A stretch of 64,000 nucleotides of DNA from an uncultured Clostridia bacterium (GCA_946550725.1 CAMNQX010000001.1:1-64000); one strand, 5' to 3'. Shown: positions 8,649 to 19,673, counted from the first letter of the stretch. Program-made: numbers and translations. The notes: generated from the sequence alone by a model not told the origin.

Positions 8649-8894
8649 ATGAGTGACATACAGTTGAACCCCGTTCTGGTGGGGCGGGCCATCGCCAAGG
8701 CGCGGCAGGAGAAGGGCATCACACAGGAAGTATTAAGCGGCTTGGCCGACATTGGCCGCACCCATCTCAGCGCCATTGAGCGGGGCGAACGCAAACCCAC
8801 GTTAGAGACCCTTTGGCGTCTGGCTCTCGCTCTGGATATCCGTCCCAGCCAGTTGGTCGCGTACATCGAAGAGGAAGAACTTGACCATAATTAA
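8649..8894 (+). CDS. XRE family helix-turn-helix regulator
   Basis: 81 residues, a single Cro/CI-type HTH domain (residues about 10-65: AIAKARQEKGITQEVLSGLA, then HLSAIERGERKPTLETLWRL) with a short acidic tail and no sensor or protease domain. It probably binds the two repeats in the divergent promoter region and represses the 25-codon/282-residue unit, perhaps also itself. The ATG has GAGGTGG upstream. Composition is closer to the genome average than that of the gene it faces. Confidence 0.88.
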   Translation: MSDIQLNPVLVGRAIAKARQEKGITQEVLSGLADIGRTHLSAIERGERKPTLETLWRLALALDIRPSQLVAYIEEEELDHN

Positions 8895-8928
8895 AACGCC
8901 TCCCGGAAAGCTCCGAGAGGCGTTTTTT
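8893..8928 (+). terminator. Intrinsic terminator after XRE gene
   Basis: Stem of 15 bp with one mismatch (arms 8893-8907 and 8912-8926, loop AAGC), ending in a run of six T (8923-8928). It begins on the last two bases of the XRE stop codon and also lies downstream of the minus-strand antiporter gene. Confidence 0.85.
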
Positions 8929-8942
8929 GCGTTTTCTGAACT

Positions 8943-9887
8943 TTAGAACAGCACCAGCCACAGGTACACTGCGTAGGCCGCCAGCATGACCGCGCCCTGG
9001 ACTTTGGTGGCCTTTTGGCGCACCAGGATAGGCACCGACGCCAGCAGAGTCATCCCCAGGCAGAAGGGCAGGTCCAGCGCCAGAATATTTCCCGCCACAG
9101 GCAGGGCCTTGCCGGACACCAGCGCGCTGAGGGGCAGGATCAGGGACAGGTCGATGATGTTCGCCCCCAAAATGTTGCCCACCGACAGGGAGGACTGCTT
9201 TTTCAAAATGGCGGTGATGGTGGTGACCAGCTCCGGGAGGGACGTGCCCACCGCCACCAGGGTCACGGCGATGACCCGCTCGGGCACGCCGAACAGGGTG
9301 GCCAGGGTGCTGCCCGAGCGCACCAGCAGCTGGCTGCCCACCGCCAGCCCCACCGCGCCGACGATAAACAGGGCGATGTACTTCCCCGCGCCGCCGGGCT
9401 GCGGCTGCTGGGGCACGTCGTCCTCCCCCTGGGCCTTGGCGCTGCGGACGTTCTGGACGAGGAACACCACAAAAATAAGGGCCATGACGATACAGCCGAT
9501 GAGGTTCAGCTCACCGGGCAAACAAAAGACATACAGCCCCGCTGCAGCGGCGATGAACAGGGCAAACTGCTTCCAGTAGCCCTTCCGGGGGCAGGCGATC
9601 TTCATGCCCAGCATAGCCACCGCCATAATGAGGCCCGTGTTGGCGATCACCGAACCGACGGCGTTGCCGATGGCCATTTCCACCTTGCCCTCCGCCGCCG
9701 CCATGAGGGAGACCAGCATTTCGGGCAGAGTGGTGGCGATGGAGACGATGGTGGCGCCGATGATAAAGGTGGGGATGCGCAGCGCCCCGGCGATCCAGCT
9801 GGCCGCGTCCACGAACCAGTCGCCCCCCTTGATGATCATCAGCGCGCCGATGGCAAACACCAGCAGATTGAGTACGATCACGTCCAT
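8943..9887 (-). CDS. CaCA family cation antiporter, probably Mn2+/Ca2+ export
   Basis: 314 residues with about ten membrane helices and the two alpha-repeats of the Ca2+/cation antiporter family: SIATTLPEMLVS with GNAVGSVIANTGL in the first half, VAVGTSLPELVTT with GNILGANIIDLSL in the second. This is the YrbG-type subfamily, usually annotated Ca2+/Na+ antiporter. A manganese riboswitch lies just upstream (9906-10067), so manganese efflux is the better guess. The ATG at 9887 has GGAAGGG 9 nt upstream. The longer frames from 9905 and 9989 start at the T-run of the terminator or inside the riboswitch and are rejected. Confidence 0.9.
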   Translation of the reverse strand: MDVIVLNLLVFAIGALMIIKGGDWFVDAASWIAGALRIPTFIIGATIVSIATTLPEMLVSLMAAAEGKVEMAIGNAVGSVIANTGLIMAVAMLGMKIACPRKGYWKQFALFIAAAAGLYVFCLPGELNLIGCIVMALIFVVFLVQNVRSAKAQGEDDVPQQPQPGGAGKYIALFIVGAVGLAVGSQLLVRSGSTLATLFGVPERVIAVTLVAVGTSLPELVTTITAILKKQSSLSVGNILGANIIDLSLILPLSALVSGKALPVAGNILALDLPFCLGMTLLASVPILVRQKATKVQGAVMLAAYAVYLWLVLF

Positions 9888-9905
9888 TTTCTTCAACCCT
9901 TCCAT

Positions 9906-9936
9906 AAAAAAATTCAGGCGCGCTGCCGCACCTGAA
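9906..9936 (-). terminator. Expression-platform terminator of the riboswitch
   Basis: On the minus strand TTCAGG (9936-9931) pairs with CCTGAA (9918-9913) around a GC-rich interior, followed by seven T (9912-9906). It stands between the aptamer and the antiporter start, where an intrinsic terminator must be disrupted for expression. A competing hairpin (CAAGTA with TACTTG, about 9968-9946) lies between aptamer and terminator. Confidence 0.75.
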
Positions 9937-10067
9937 CAGTTTCGCCCAAGTACGGCCGCGCCATACTTGAGTCTCGTTATTTCAGACAAGCCAGACGGGT
10001 TTTCCTACTGTTCCCCCGCCGGGGCTGTTGACTTGTCGCTCCCAGAAGAGCCAACTACTCCCTCAAT
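9937..10067 (-). promoter_or_regulatory. Manganese riboswitch (yybP-ykoY) leader of the antiporter
   Basis: Read on the minus strand the leader has the aptamer hallmarks in order: P1 5' strand TTGAG followed by GGAGTAG (10066-10055), a small P2 hairpin (GCTC/GAGC), a P3 stem GACAAG with CTTGTC enclosing the conserved TCAACAG and CTGG segments, then ACGAGA and the P1 3' strand CTCAA (9971-9967). This matches the published yybP-ykoY consensus, including the conserved GAGUAG and CGAGA elements that form the Mn2+ site. In known cases metal binding turns the exporter gene on. The call is by eye; a covariance-model search would settle it. Confidence 0.82.
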
Positions 10068-10073
10068 GGGGGT

Positions 10074-10102
10074 ATTTTACCGCAGCTTTGGGGAAAAGTC
10101 AA
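10074..10102 (-). promoter_or_regulatory. Sigma-A promoter of the riboswitch leader
   Basis: TTGACT (10102-10097), 17-bp spacer, TAAAAT (10079-10074). Transcription would begin just before the aptamer's first paired strand at about 10067. Confidence 0.7.
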
Positions 10103-10153
10103 CCCCAAAAACCTGTCCAACCGCCCCTTTTTCTGTCGATTTTGAAAAATGTA

Positions 10154-10181
10154 AAGGGACGGCCCCCTCGGGCCGTCCCTT
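10154..10181. terminator. GGGACGG-type palindromic terminator after RCC1 gene
   Basis: Twelve-bp perfect palindrome (10154-10165 and 10170-10181, loop CCTC) of the form AAGGGACGGCCC. The same arms recur at 16500-16525 and 22970-23001, with a variant at 48827-48858, always just after a gene end, so it appears to be a repeated terminator cassette. Confidence 0.7.
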
Positions 10182-10184
10182 CTT

Positions 10185-10247
10185 GATCGCGTCCCTGCGG
10201 CGCGTCAAGGATGCCGCGCCCTACGCGGGCGGGTTTGGACCCCGCCC
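10185..10247. repeat. Dispersed palindromic repeat
   Basis: Contains GCCGCGCCCTACGCGGGCGG, also present at 36054-36073, followed by a hairpin (GGGCGGG, 7-nt loop, CCCGCCC) and TTAC. It belongs to the family with variable GC stems next to a CCCTAC-type flank described at 16366, 30275 and 36040. It sits between the RCC1 gene end and the terminator-like palindrome. Confidence 0.6.
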
Positions 10248-11891
10248 TTACTTCGTCTCGATGAAAATGCCCCGCTCGGCTGTCCAGTCTACCTTGATTC
10301 CCAACGCCGCGCCCAGGTCCCGCAATTTGTAGTAAGTGTACCCGCCGCCGTTGTCATCTGTCAAGGTGAACGCCGCTAAGTCCTTGGCTTCTCCGTTCAC
10401 CAGCGTTTGGGCGGTCACTTCCTTATACTCCCGCTGGCCGCTGAAGGGCGTGTTCTGCTCGCTGCCGTCCTTGGTATAGCCCTGCCCTGTAGTGATGGTC
10501 ACCTGGTCGTTCCAGCCCACCTCAAATTGCGCCGCAGAGCCATTCAAAATGTCCGCCAGGTCCCGGAGCTTGATGTAGTTGGTGTCGTTCCCCGCCGCGT
10601 CCTTCAATGCGTAGCATTGGAACTCCACGGCCTTGCCGTCCACGTCAACGGTTTGCGTGGAGGGGTAGGCGGTGAGAATCTCCTTTAGCTTGATTTCCTC
10701 TGGAACGGGGGAGTAGTATTCTTTGAAGCCGTTCCCCAGTTGGCCAGAGTGGTTACTTCCCCACGTCCATATAGTGTCGTCCATCTTGAGGGCGATGGTG
10801 TGACCAAAACCGCAGCTAATGGCGGCTACGCCGCTATTCATTATTTTCACCGGGACGCTGGAATTTTCTGTGGAGCCGTTGCCCAGCTCACCATAGTAGT
10901 TATTTCCCCATGTCCACAGAGAGCCGTCTATGCCGCAGGCAACTGTGTGATTAAAGCCACAACTGGCGGAAGCTACTCCCTCCATCACCTTCACAGGGAC
11001 AGTTTGGATCGGCAACTTCCTATATTCTTTGTTTCCTCCACCACCGTTGCCCAGCTGGCCGCTACTGTTAGCTCCCCACATCCACAGATTCCCATCTATC
11101 TTGATAGCAGCTGTGTGCCCGTAACCACAACTGACAGCAGCTACATCATCCATCACCTTCTCTGGAACTGTCTGGATTGGCTGTCCCATTGTATTCTTGC
11201 AGTTCCCAACGCCGCCATTACCGAGCTGGCCGTAGGCGTTGTGTCCCCACATCCACAAAGAGCCATCTGTCTTGATTGCAGCAGTATATCCCATGCCGCA
11301 ACTGACAGCTGTCACATTCTCCATAATTTTTATTGGAACGCTGGAATCTTCCGTAGAGCCGTTTCCCAGCTGACCGTAGCCATTTCGTCCCCAAGTCCAC
11401 AGTGAGCCATCGGACTTGATCACGGCGGTGTAAGCCGTATCTGATCCACCACAGCAGCTGACAGCAACTACATTATCCATGATTTTCAATGGGACAGAGG
11501 AGGACTCCGTGACACCGTCACCCAGACTGGTGTAATGTTTACTTCCCCATACCCACAAAGAACCATCGGCCTTAATTGCAGTGGTGTGATGAAAGCCACA
11601 AGTGACGGAAACCACATTGTCCATAATTTTCGCTGGGACGGTCTGAATCGTGCCTCCATGAACATCCTTATCGTTCCCAATACCGTTGTTACCCAACGCA
11701 TCGCAGACGTTGCTCCCCCACATCCAAAGGACGCCATCGGCATCAATGGCAGCGGTTTGATCTATACCACAGCTGATGTGGACATACTCCCCTACTTTGC
11801 CCATGTCAGCAGCCCCGGCGGGCATACACAGCACCATGGTTAAAGCCACTATTACAGTCAGGGCGGTCGCCAAAAGTCGCTTGTTCATCAT
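10248..11891 (-). CDS. Secreted RCC1-repeat protein with copper-amine-oxidase-like stalk domains
   Basis: 547 residues. Signal peptide at residues 1-27 ending AGA. Residues about 35-400 hold seven RCC1-type repeats, each with a Gly-rich CGxxHTxAI strand and a WxWGxNxxGQLGNG turn, predicting a seven-bladed propeller outside the cell. Residues about 410-547 carry two related segments with Y(I/Y)KLRDL motifs, as in the copper amine oxidase N-terminal/stalk domain found on many Firmicute surface proteins. The role is unknown; such propellers usually bind ligands. The ATG has AGGAGGAAG upstream. A counted 60-base stretch of the repeats (11101-11160) is 50% GC, below the neighbouring nifJ. No SLH or LPXTG anchor is seen. 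Confidence 0.85.
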   Translation of the reverse strand: MMNKRLLATALTVIVALTMVLCMPAGAADMGKVGEYVHISCGIDQTAAIDADGVLWMWGSNVCDALGNNGIGNDKDVHGGTIQTVPAKIMDNVVSVTCGFHHTTAIKADGSLWVWGSKHYTSLGDGVTESSSVPLKIMDNVVAVSCCGGSDTAYTAVIKSDGSLWTWGRNGYGQLGNGSTEDSSVPIKIMENVTAVSCGMGYTAAIKTDGSLWMWGHNAYGQLGNGGVGNCKNTMGQPIQTVPEKVMDDVAAVSCGYGHTAAIKIDGNLWMWGANSSGQLGNGGGGNKEYRKLPIQTVPVKVMEGVASASCGFNHTVACGIDGSLWTWGNNYYGELGNGSTENSSVPVKIMNSGVAAISCGFGHTIALKMDDTIWTWGSNHSGQLGNGFKEYYSPVPEEIKLKEILTAYPSTQTVDVDGKAVEFQCYALKDAAGNDTNYIKLRDLADILNGSAAQFEVGWNDQVTITTGQGYTKDGSEQNTPFSGQREYKEVTAQTLVNGEAKDLAAFTLTDDNGGGYTYYKLRDLGAALGIKVDWTAERGIFIETK

Positions 11892-11907
11892 CGCTCTTCC
11901 TCCTGTT

Positions 11908-11937
11908 AAAAAAAGCCCCGGGTCTCCCCGGGGCTTT
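11908..11937 (-). terminator. Intrinsic terminator after nifJ
   Basis: Eleven-bp GC-rich stem (11912-11922 and 11927-11937, loop 11923-11926) followed on the minus strand by seven T (11914-11908). It separates nifJ from the RCC1 gene downstream on the same strand. Confidence 0.85.
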
Positions 11938-11954
11938 CTTGGTTGCGCGTTTGA

Positions 11955-15491
<3,537 letters not shown>

Positions 15492-15533
15492 TTTACTTCA
15501 AGTCCTCCTTTTTATAAAGAAGTATTACGCCTT

Positions 15534-15562
15534 ATTGTACCACCATTATTTTCGTTTGTAAA
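15534..15562 (-). promoter_or_regulatory. Sigma-A promoter of nifJ
   Basis: TTTACA (15562-15557), 17-bp spacer, TACAAT (15539-15534), about 40 nt before the nifJ ATG, within an A/T-rich stretch that contrasts with the GC-rich genes. Confidence 0.7.
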
Positions 15563-15654
15563 TTGCAAAACCATATTTTTCTCGGGAAATTTTTTGTGCT
15601 GACTGCACAATTTTTCCATCCCCGTCTCCTGCGAAAAATTTTTTGCCAAAAGCC

Positions 15655-15683
15655 TTGCTTTTTCGGGAAAACTATGGTATCAT
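15655..15683 (+). promoter_or_regulatory. Sigma-A promoter of secG
   Basis: TTGCTT (15655-15660), 17-bp spacer, TATCAT (15678-15683), about 70 nt before the secG ATG. Confidence 0.6.
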
Positions 15684-15751
15684 AGTGGCTCGCTGATAGT
15701 ATGACCGCCAAAGGCGCGGTTGGAATACCAAATAGGAAAGGATGTCCCGCC

Positions 15752-15991
15752 ATGTCTCCCCTGATGATCGCTTTGACCGTTATCTATTCCGTTCTCTGCC
15801 TCTTTCTGATCGCTGTCGTTCTGCTCCAGTCGGGTAAGTCCGCCGGTCTGTCCGGCGCCATCGCCGGCGGCGCGGACACCTTCCTGTCCAAGAACAAGGC
15901 CAAGAGCTGGGACGCCCGTCTGGCGAAGATGACCAAGTGGGTCGCCGTGGTGTTTATGATCCTGACCCTGGTCCTGTGCCTGTTCCTGTAA
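15752..15991 (+). CDS. secG: Preprotein translocase subunit SecG
   Basis: 79 residues with two membrane helices (about 3-22 and 60-78) flanking the conserved cytosolic loop VVLLQSGKSAGLSGAIAGGA. SecG joins SecY and SecE in the protein-export channel. The ATG at 15752 has AGGAAAGGA about 9 nt upstream; the frame upstream to 15701 lacks a start signal. In many Firmicutes secG precedes rnr and smpB, but here it stands alone before a terminator. Confidence 0.93.
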   Translation: MSPLMIALTVIYSVLCLFLIAVVLLQSGKSAGLSGAIAGGADTFLSKNKAKSWDARLAKMTKWVAVVFMILTLVLCLFL

Positions 15992-16005
15992 GAAAGTCCC
16001 CTTTG

Positions 16006-16038
16006 AAATGTCCTCCCGGTTTCGGGAGGACATTTTTT
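16006..16038 (+). terminator. Intrinsic terminator after secG
   Basis: Thirteen-bp perfect stem (16006-16018 and 16023-16035, loop GTTT) whose T-rich end continues as TTTTTT from 16033. Confidence 0.88.
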
Positions 16039-16112
16039 ATGCCCGCGCGGTATGTTTCCCTGCATATTTGTCCACACTATGGAATAGATTGGAAGGGAAA
16101 GGGGGTCAAGCC

Positions 16113-16358
16113 ATGTTGACCAAGCTGCGCCGTGCGTTTTCCTCGCCCACCTCGGAAAAAGCGGAGGATAAGGAAGAACTGCTGGCCGCCATGCGCGCCA
16201 CCCAGGGCGCGCTCAACCGCGCTTACGAGGGCTTCAACCGCACCGCCGACGGCGATCTGATCGAGTCCTACGTTTTCGAGATCAAGTCGCTGCAGCACCG
16301 CTATTCCTATCTCCTGCGCCAGCTGCGAGAGTTAGAACCGCTCAAAGTGGCGGAGTGA
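16113..16358 (+). CDS. DUF2508 (YaaL-like) small protein
   Basis: 81 residues, highly charged and helical, without membrane segment: an N-terminal basic part, then ELLAAMRATQGALNRAYEGF and a conserved-looking LIESYVFEIKSLQHRYSYLL. Length, the F...D..LIE..VFEI pattern and all-helical character fit DUF2508/YaaL, a small protein of unknown function often found near recR and the pro-sigma-K inhibitor bofA in Firmicutes. Neither neighbour is present here. The ATG at 16113 has an AAAGGGGG site; the longer frame from 16008 runs back through the secG terminator and is not used. Confidence 0.7.
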   Translation: MLTKLRRAFSSPTSEKAEDKEELLAAMRATQGALNRAYEGFNRTADGDLIESYVFEIKSLQHRYSYLLRQLRELEPLKVAE

Positions 16359-16365
16359 CCCCCGC

Positions 16366-16499
16366 GTGTCTTATGTGCGGGCGGCTGAGGACAGCCACCC
16401 CTACGAAGGGAAGCAGACACGCCGTAGGGGCCGATGTCCACATCGGCCCGCGTTACTTTCCGCATTGTAGGGGCGCACAGTGTGCGCCCGACATTCAAA
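16366..16499. repeat. Cluster of dispersed palindromic repeats
   Basis: Three hairpin units in tandem, each built from a variable GC stem flanked by CCCCTAC or GTAGGGG: GGCGGCTGAGGACAGCC then ACCCCTAC (about 16380-16405), GTAGGGGCCGATG...CATCGGCCCGCG (16425-16452), and GTAGGGGCGCACAGTGTGCG (16467-16486). The same flanks occur at 30275-30403 and 36040-36230. No ORF here looks real. Confidence 0.7.
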
Positions 16500-16525
16500 A
16501 AGGGACGGCCTGCAGGCCGTCCCTT
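16500..16525. terminator. GGGACGG-type palindromic terminator
   Basis: Eleven-bp perfect palindrome AAGGGACGGCC, TGCA, GGCCGTCCCTT. It abuts the stop codon of the minus-strand 98-residue gene and shares its arms with the copies at 10154 and 22970. Confidence 0.7.
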
Positions 16526-16821
16526 CATTTTAGCGCTTCCTGGCAGATATCCATCACATCGCTCAGATACTCCAGCCAAGCCCAATAGTGGTTAGGAGCT
16601 CTGCCAACTGGAAACTCCTTGATGTCGCGGTCTCCCAGCCATTTGATATGGAACAGCATATCGCGGGAGAGCAAATGGCGTAGCTCCTCCTTGTCCTTCG
16701 GTGTCAGTTCCGAACTGCGCAATCGCGCAATTGCACCATCCAAGTAGGAATCGTGAGGATCTCCCAACCAGCCTTGCAGCTCCTCAAGTGCCGCGACAGC
16801 GGTCGCATACTGCTCACACAT
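16525..16821 (-). CDS. Hypothetical protein coupled to ychF
   Basis: 98 residues, unrecognised. Acidic and helical, with an aromatic-rich middle (FHIKWLGDRDIKEF, then HYWAWLEYLSDV); no signal peptide or membrane segment. Its ATG lies inside the last codons of ychF (8-nt overlap, ATGTGTGA), which suggests translation coupled to ychF rather than an independent site. It ends at a palindromic terminator. It may be a real small cytosolic protein or a remnant; the aromatic spacing argues for a folded domain. Confidence 0.6.
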   Translation of the reverse strand: MCEQYATAVAALEELQGWLGDPHDSYLDGAIARLRSSELTPKDKEELRHLLSRDMLFHIKWLGDRDIKEFPVGRAPNHYWAWLEYLSDVMDICQEALK

Positions 16822-17926
16822 TAAACCGAAACAGCACCACGTCGCCGTCCTGCATCACGTACTCCTTGCCCTCGCTGCGGACCAGGCCCTTTTCCCGGGC
16901 CGCCGCCATGGAGCCGAGGGTCTGCAGGTCCTTAAAGGCCACCACCTCGGCGCGGATGAAGCCCCGCTCGAAGTCGGTGTGGATCTTGCCCGCCGCCTGG
17001 GGTGCCTTGGTGCCCCGAGTGATGGTCCAGGCGCGGCACTCGTCCTCGCCGCTGGTGAGGAAGGAAATGAGGCCCAACAGCTCGTAGCTGGCCTTGATGA
17101 GCCGGTCCAGGCCCGACTCGCTCTGGCCCAGGTCCTCCAAAAACATGGCCTTGTCCTCGGGGGAGAGCTGGGCGATCTCCTCCTCCAGCTTGGCGCACAC
17201 AGGGAGCACCTGCGCCCCCTCCCCGGCGGCGATTTTCGCCACCGTCTGATAATAGGCGTTGTCGGCGTGGTTCACAAAGCCGTCCTCGTCCATGTTGGCG
17301 GCGTAGATGATGGCCTTGCGGCTCAAAAGCTCCGCGTGGTCCAGCAGCTTAGCGTCGTCGGGGTCGTCGCAGGGGAAGCTGCGGGCGGAGTTGCCGTCGT
17401 TCAGCCAGTTGGCCAGTTCCTTGAACAATTCCACCTCGTGGAGGTACTTCTTGTCCCCTTTGGCCAGGTTTTCCGCCTTCTTGATCCGCCGCTCCACCAT
17501 CTCCAGGTCGGCCATGATCAGCTCCAGGTCGATGGTGGCGATGTCCCCGGCGGGGTCCACGGGCACCGGCTCGTTGGCGTTTTCCACCACATGCATGATG
17601 TTGTCGTCGTCAAAGCAGCGCACCACATGGATAATGGCGTCGGTGGCGCGGATGTTGCCCAAAAACTGGTTGCCCAGCCCCGCGCCCTTGCTGGCGCCCT
17701 TCACCAGCCCCGCGATGTCCACAAACTCGATCACCGCCGGGGTGGTCTTTTTGGGATGGTACAGCTCGCTGAGCCAGTCCAGCCGCGCGTCGGGGACGGT
17801 CACCACCCCCACGTTGGGGTCAATGGTGCAGAAGGGGTAGTTGGCGCTCTCCGCGCCGGCGTTGGTGATGGCGTTAAACAGGGTGGATTTGCCCACGTTG
17901 GGAAGTCCCACGATTCCAAGTTTCAT
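16814..17926 (-). CDS. ychF: Ribosome-associated P-loop ATPase YchF (OLA1 family)
   Basis: 370 residues, the normal length. P-loop GLPNVGKST at residues 7-15, the G2/G3 region with DIAGLVKGASKGAGLGN near residue 70, the altered G4 motif region IYAANMDEDGF in place of NKxD (family members prefer ATP), a coiled-coil insert, and the C-terminal TGS domain ending FRFNV. Members bind ribosomes and have been tied to oxidative stress responses. The Asp23/FakA unit lies upstream on the same strand but is separated by a terminator. The 98-residue gene overlaps its end. Confidence 0.96.
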   Translation of the reverse strand: MKLGIVGLPNVGKSTLFNAITNAGAESANYPFCTIDPNVGVVTVPDARLDWLSELYHPKKTTPAVIEFVDIAGLVKGASKGAGLGNQFLGNIRATDAIIHVVRCFDDDNIMHVVENANEPVPVDPAGDIATIDLELIMADLEMVERRIKKAENLAKGDKKYLHEVELFKELANWLNDGNSARSFPCDDPDDAKLLDHAELLSRKAIIYAANMDEDGFVNHADNAYYQTVAKIAAGEGAQVLPVCAKLEEEIAQLSPEDKAMFLEDLGQSESGLDRLIKASYELLGLISFLTSGEDECRAWTITRGTKAPQAAGKIHTDFERGFIRAEVVAFKDLQTLGSMAAAREKGLVRSEGKEYVMQDGDVVLFRFNV

Positions 17927-17946
17927 AACACGTTTCCTCTCTCAGC

Positions 17947-17978
17947 AAAAACCAACCTTTTCAGAAAGGTTGGTTTTT
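17947..17978 (-). terminator. Intrinsic terminator after fakA
   Basis: Fourteen-bp perfect stem (17947-17960 and 17965-17978, loop TCAG) with A/T ends, so it yields a T-run on either strand. It stands between fakA and ychF. Confidence 0.85.
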
Positions 17979-17990
17979 GTTGTCATTTTC

Positions 17991-19673
17991 TTATTCGGCG
18001 GAGATCATGTAGTAGTACACCGGCTGGCCGCCATCCAGCAGGGTCACCTCCGCGTTGGGGCAGGCCTTCTGGAAGATCTCCAGCGCCTTCTCCGCGTCCG
18101 CTTCCTTCACGTCGCTGCCGAAGATGACGGTGATGAACTCCGCCTCCTGCTGGGGCGTGTCCTCCGCCAGCGACAGCAGCAACGCCTCCAGGTCGGTGTT
18201 GGTGCCGAAGAGCTGGTGCTCGGAGAGGGCCATGTAGTCCCCCTGGTGGATGTCGAAGCCGTCGAAATCGGAGTCCCGGGCGGCGTAGGTCACCTCGCTG
18301 GTGTGGACGCCGCTGATGGCGTCCAGCATGGCCTGGGTGTTGGCCTCCTCCCCGTCGTCGGGCAGGGCGGCCAGCAGGGCGGAGATGCCCTGGGGCACCG
18401 TCTTGGTGGGGATGACCACCACCTTTTTGTCCTTGCACAGAGGGACACACTGCTCCGCGGCCATGATGATGTTCTTGTTGTTGGGCAGGACGTAGACCAC
18501 CTTCGCCGGGGTCTTGCGGATCTGCTTCATAATGTCGTCGGTGGAGGGGTTCATGGTCTGGCCCCCGGAGATGACCCCGTCGGCCCCCAGGTCCTTGAAG
18601 GTGGCCGCCAGGCCGTCCCCGGCGCACACCGCCACAAAGCCGATCTCCTTCTCCGGCTCGGCGTCGGTGACCTCCTCTTCGGCGTTTTCCAGTTCCTTTT
18701 CAATGGCGTCCAGGTCGTCGGTGGACTGGACGTGCTTCCCCGCCGCCAGGTCCTCGTACTGGGTGCGCATATTCTCGATCTTGCACAGCTCCAGCGTGCC
18801 GAACTCCTGGGCCTTGTTCAGCGCGTCGCCGGGAGTGTCGGTGTGGACGTGGACCTTGAACGCCTCGTCGTCCTCCCCGATGACCAGGGAGTCGCCGATG
18901 GAGTTGAGGTAGGCCCGCAGGTCGTCCAAGTTCACGTTGGGCTTCTTCTTGCGGACGATGAACACCGTGTCGAAATCGAAGGTGATGTCCTCCTCCCCCA
19001 GGGCGGCGAAGTCCGCCTTTTCCTGGGTCTCCGCCTCGTTCCCCACCTCGGGCATGGGCTTGCCCTGGAGGGAGTCCAGCATCCCCTGGAGGATGATGAG
19101 GAAGCCCTTGCCCCCCGCGTCCACCACGCCGGCCTTCTTCAGCACGGGGTTCTGGTTCACGGTGTTGTTCAGCGCCTCCTGCCCCTTGGCGATGGTCTCG
19201 ATCATCACGGCCTCCACCCCGTCGTCCTCCCGAGCCGCGGCCGCCGCGGCGGCGGCGGACAGGCGGGAGACGGTGAGGATGGTGCCCTCGGCGGGCTTCA
19301 TCACCGCCTTATAGGCGGCGGCCACACCGTAATCCAGCGCCACGGCGAAGTCCCGGCCGTTGATGGTCTCCTTGTCCTTCACGCCCTTGGAAAAGCCCCG
19401 GAACAGCAGGGACAGGATGACCCCCGAGTTTCCCCGCGCTCCCCGCAGCAGGGCGGAGGCGGCGGCAGAGGCGGCGGCGGCGATGGTGGGATAACGCTTC
19501 CCCTTCAGTTCCGCGGCGGCGGTGTTGATGGTCATGGACATATTGGTGCCGGTGTCGCCGTCGGGGACGGGGAACACGTTCAGCTCGTTGACTGCCTGTT
19601 TTTCCGCGCTGATGGCGGCGGCGCCGTGGATCACGGCCGCGCAAAAGGCCGCGGCGTCGATGGTCTTGATCAT
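17991..19673 (-). CDS. fakA: Fatty acid kinase subunit FakA (DAK2/DegV-type, YloV)
   Basis: 560 residues. N-terminal DAK2 nucleotide-binding domain with PVPDGDTGTNM (about residues 35-45) and LLRGARGNSGVILS (about 76-89), a central domain, and a C-terminal DegV-like region. FakA phosphorylates exogenous fatty acids held by a FakB (DegV) protein so they can enter phospholipid synthesis. No fakB is in the window. The ATG has AAAGGAGG upstream. It follows the Asp23-family gene by 16 nt, the usual yloU-yloV pair. Low-complexity alanine runs between residues 130 and 160 reflect the GC bias. Confidence 0.92.
   Translation of the reverse strand: MIKTIDAAAFCAAVIHGAAAISAEKQAVNELNVFPVPDGDTGTNMSMTINTAAAELKGKRYPTIAAAASAAASALLRGARGNSGVILSLLFRGFSKGVKDKETINGRDFAVALDYGVAAAYKAVMKPAEGTILTVSRLSAAAAAAAAREDDGVEAVMIETIAKGQEALNNTVNQNPVLKKAGVVDAGGKGFLIILQGMLDSLQGKPMPEVGNEAETQEKADFAALGEEDITFDFDTVFIVRKKKPNVNLDDLRAYLNSIGDSLVIGEDDEAFKVHVHTDTPGDALNKAQEFGTLELCKIENMRTQYEDLAAGKHVQSTDDLDAIEKELENAEEEVTDAEPEKEIGFVAVCAGDGLAATFKDLGADGVISGGQTMNPSTDDIMKQIRKTPAKVVYVLPNNKNIIMAAEQCVPLCKDKKVVVIPTKTVPQGISALLAALPDDGEEANTQAMLDAISGVHTSEVTYAARDSDFDGFDIHQGDYMALSEHQLFGTNTDLEALLLSLAEDTPQQEAEFITVIFGSDVKEADAEKALEIFQKACPNAEVTLLDGGQPVYYYMISAE

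Noticed and set aside
8943-9989. Longer form of the antiporter starting at 9989
   Set aside because: Its first 34 codons would be the riboswitch 3' end, the terminator and the T-run; the ATG at 9887 has a proper ribosome-binding site.
16307-16585. 92-codon minus-strand frame
   Set aside because: Reads through the CCCCTAC-type repeats and a terminator.
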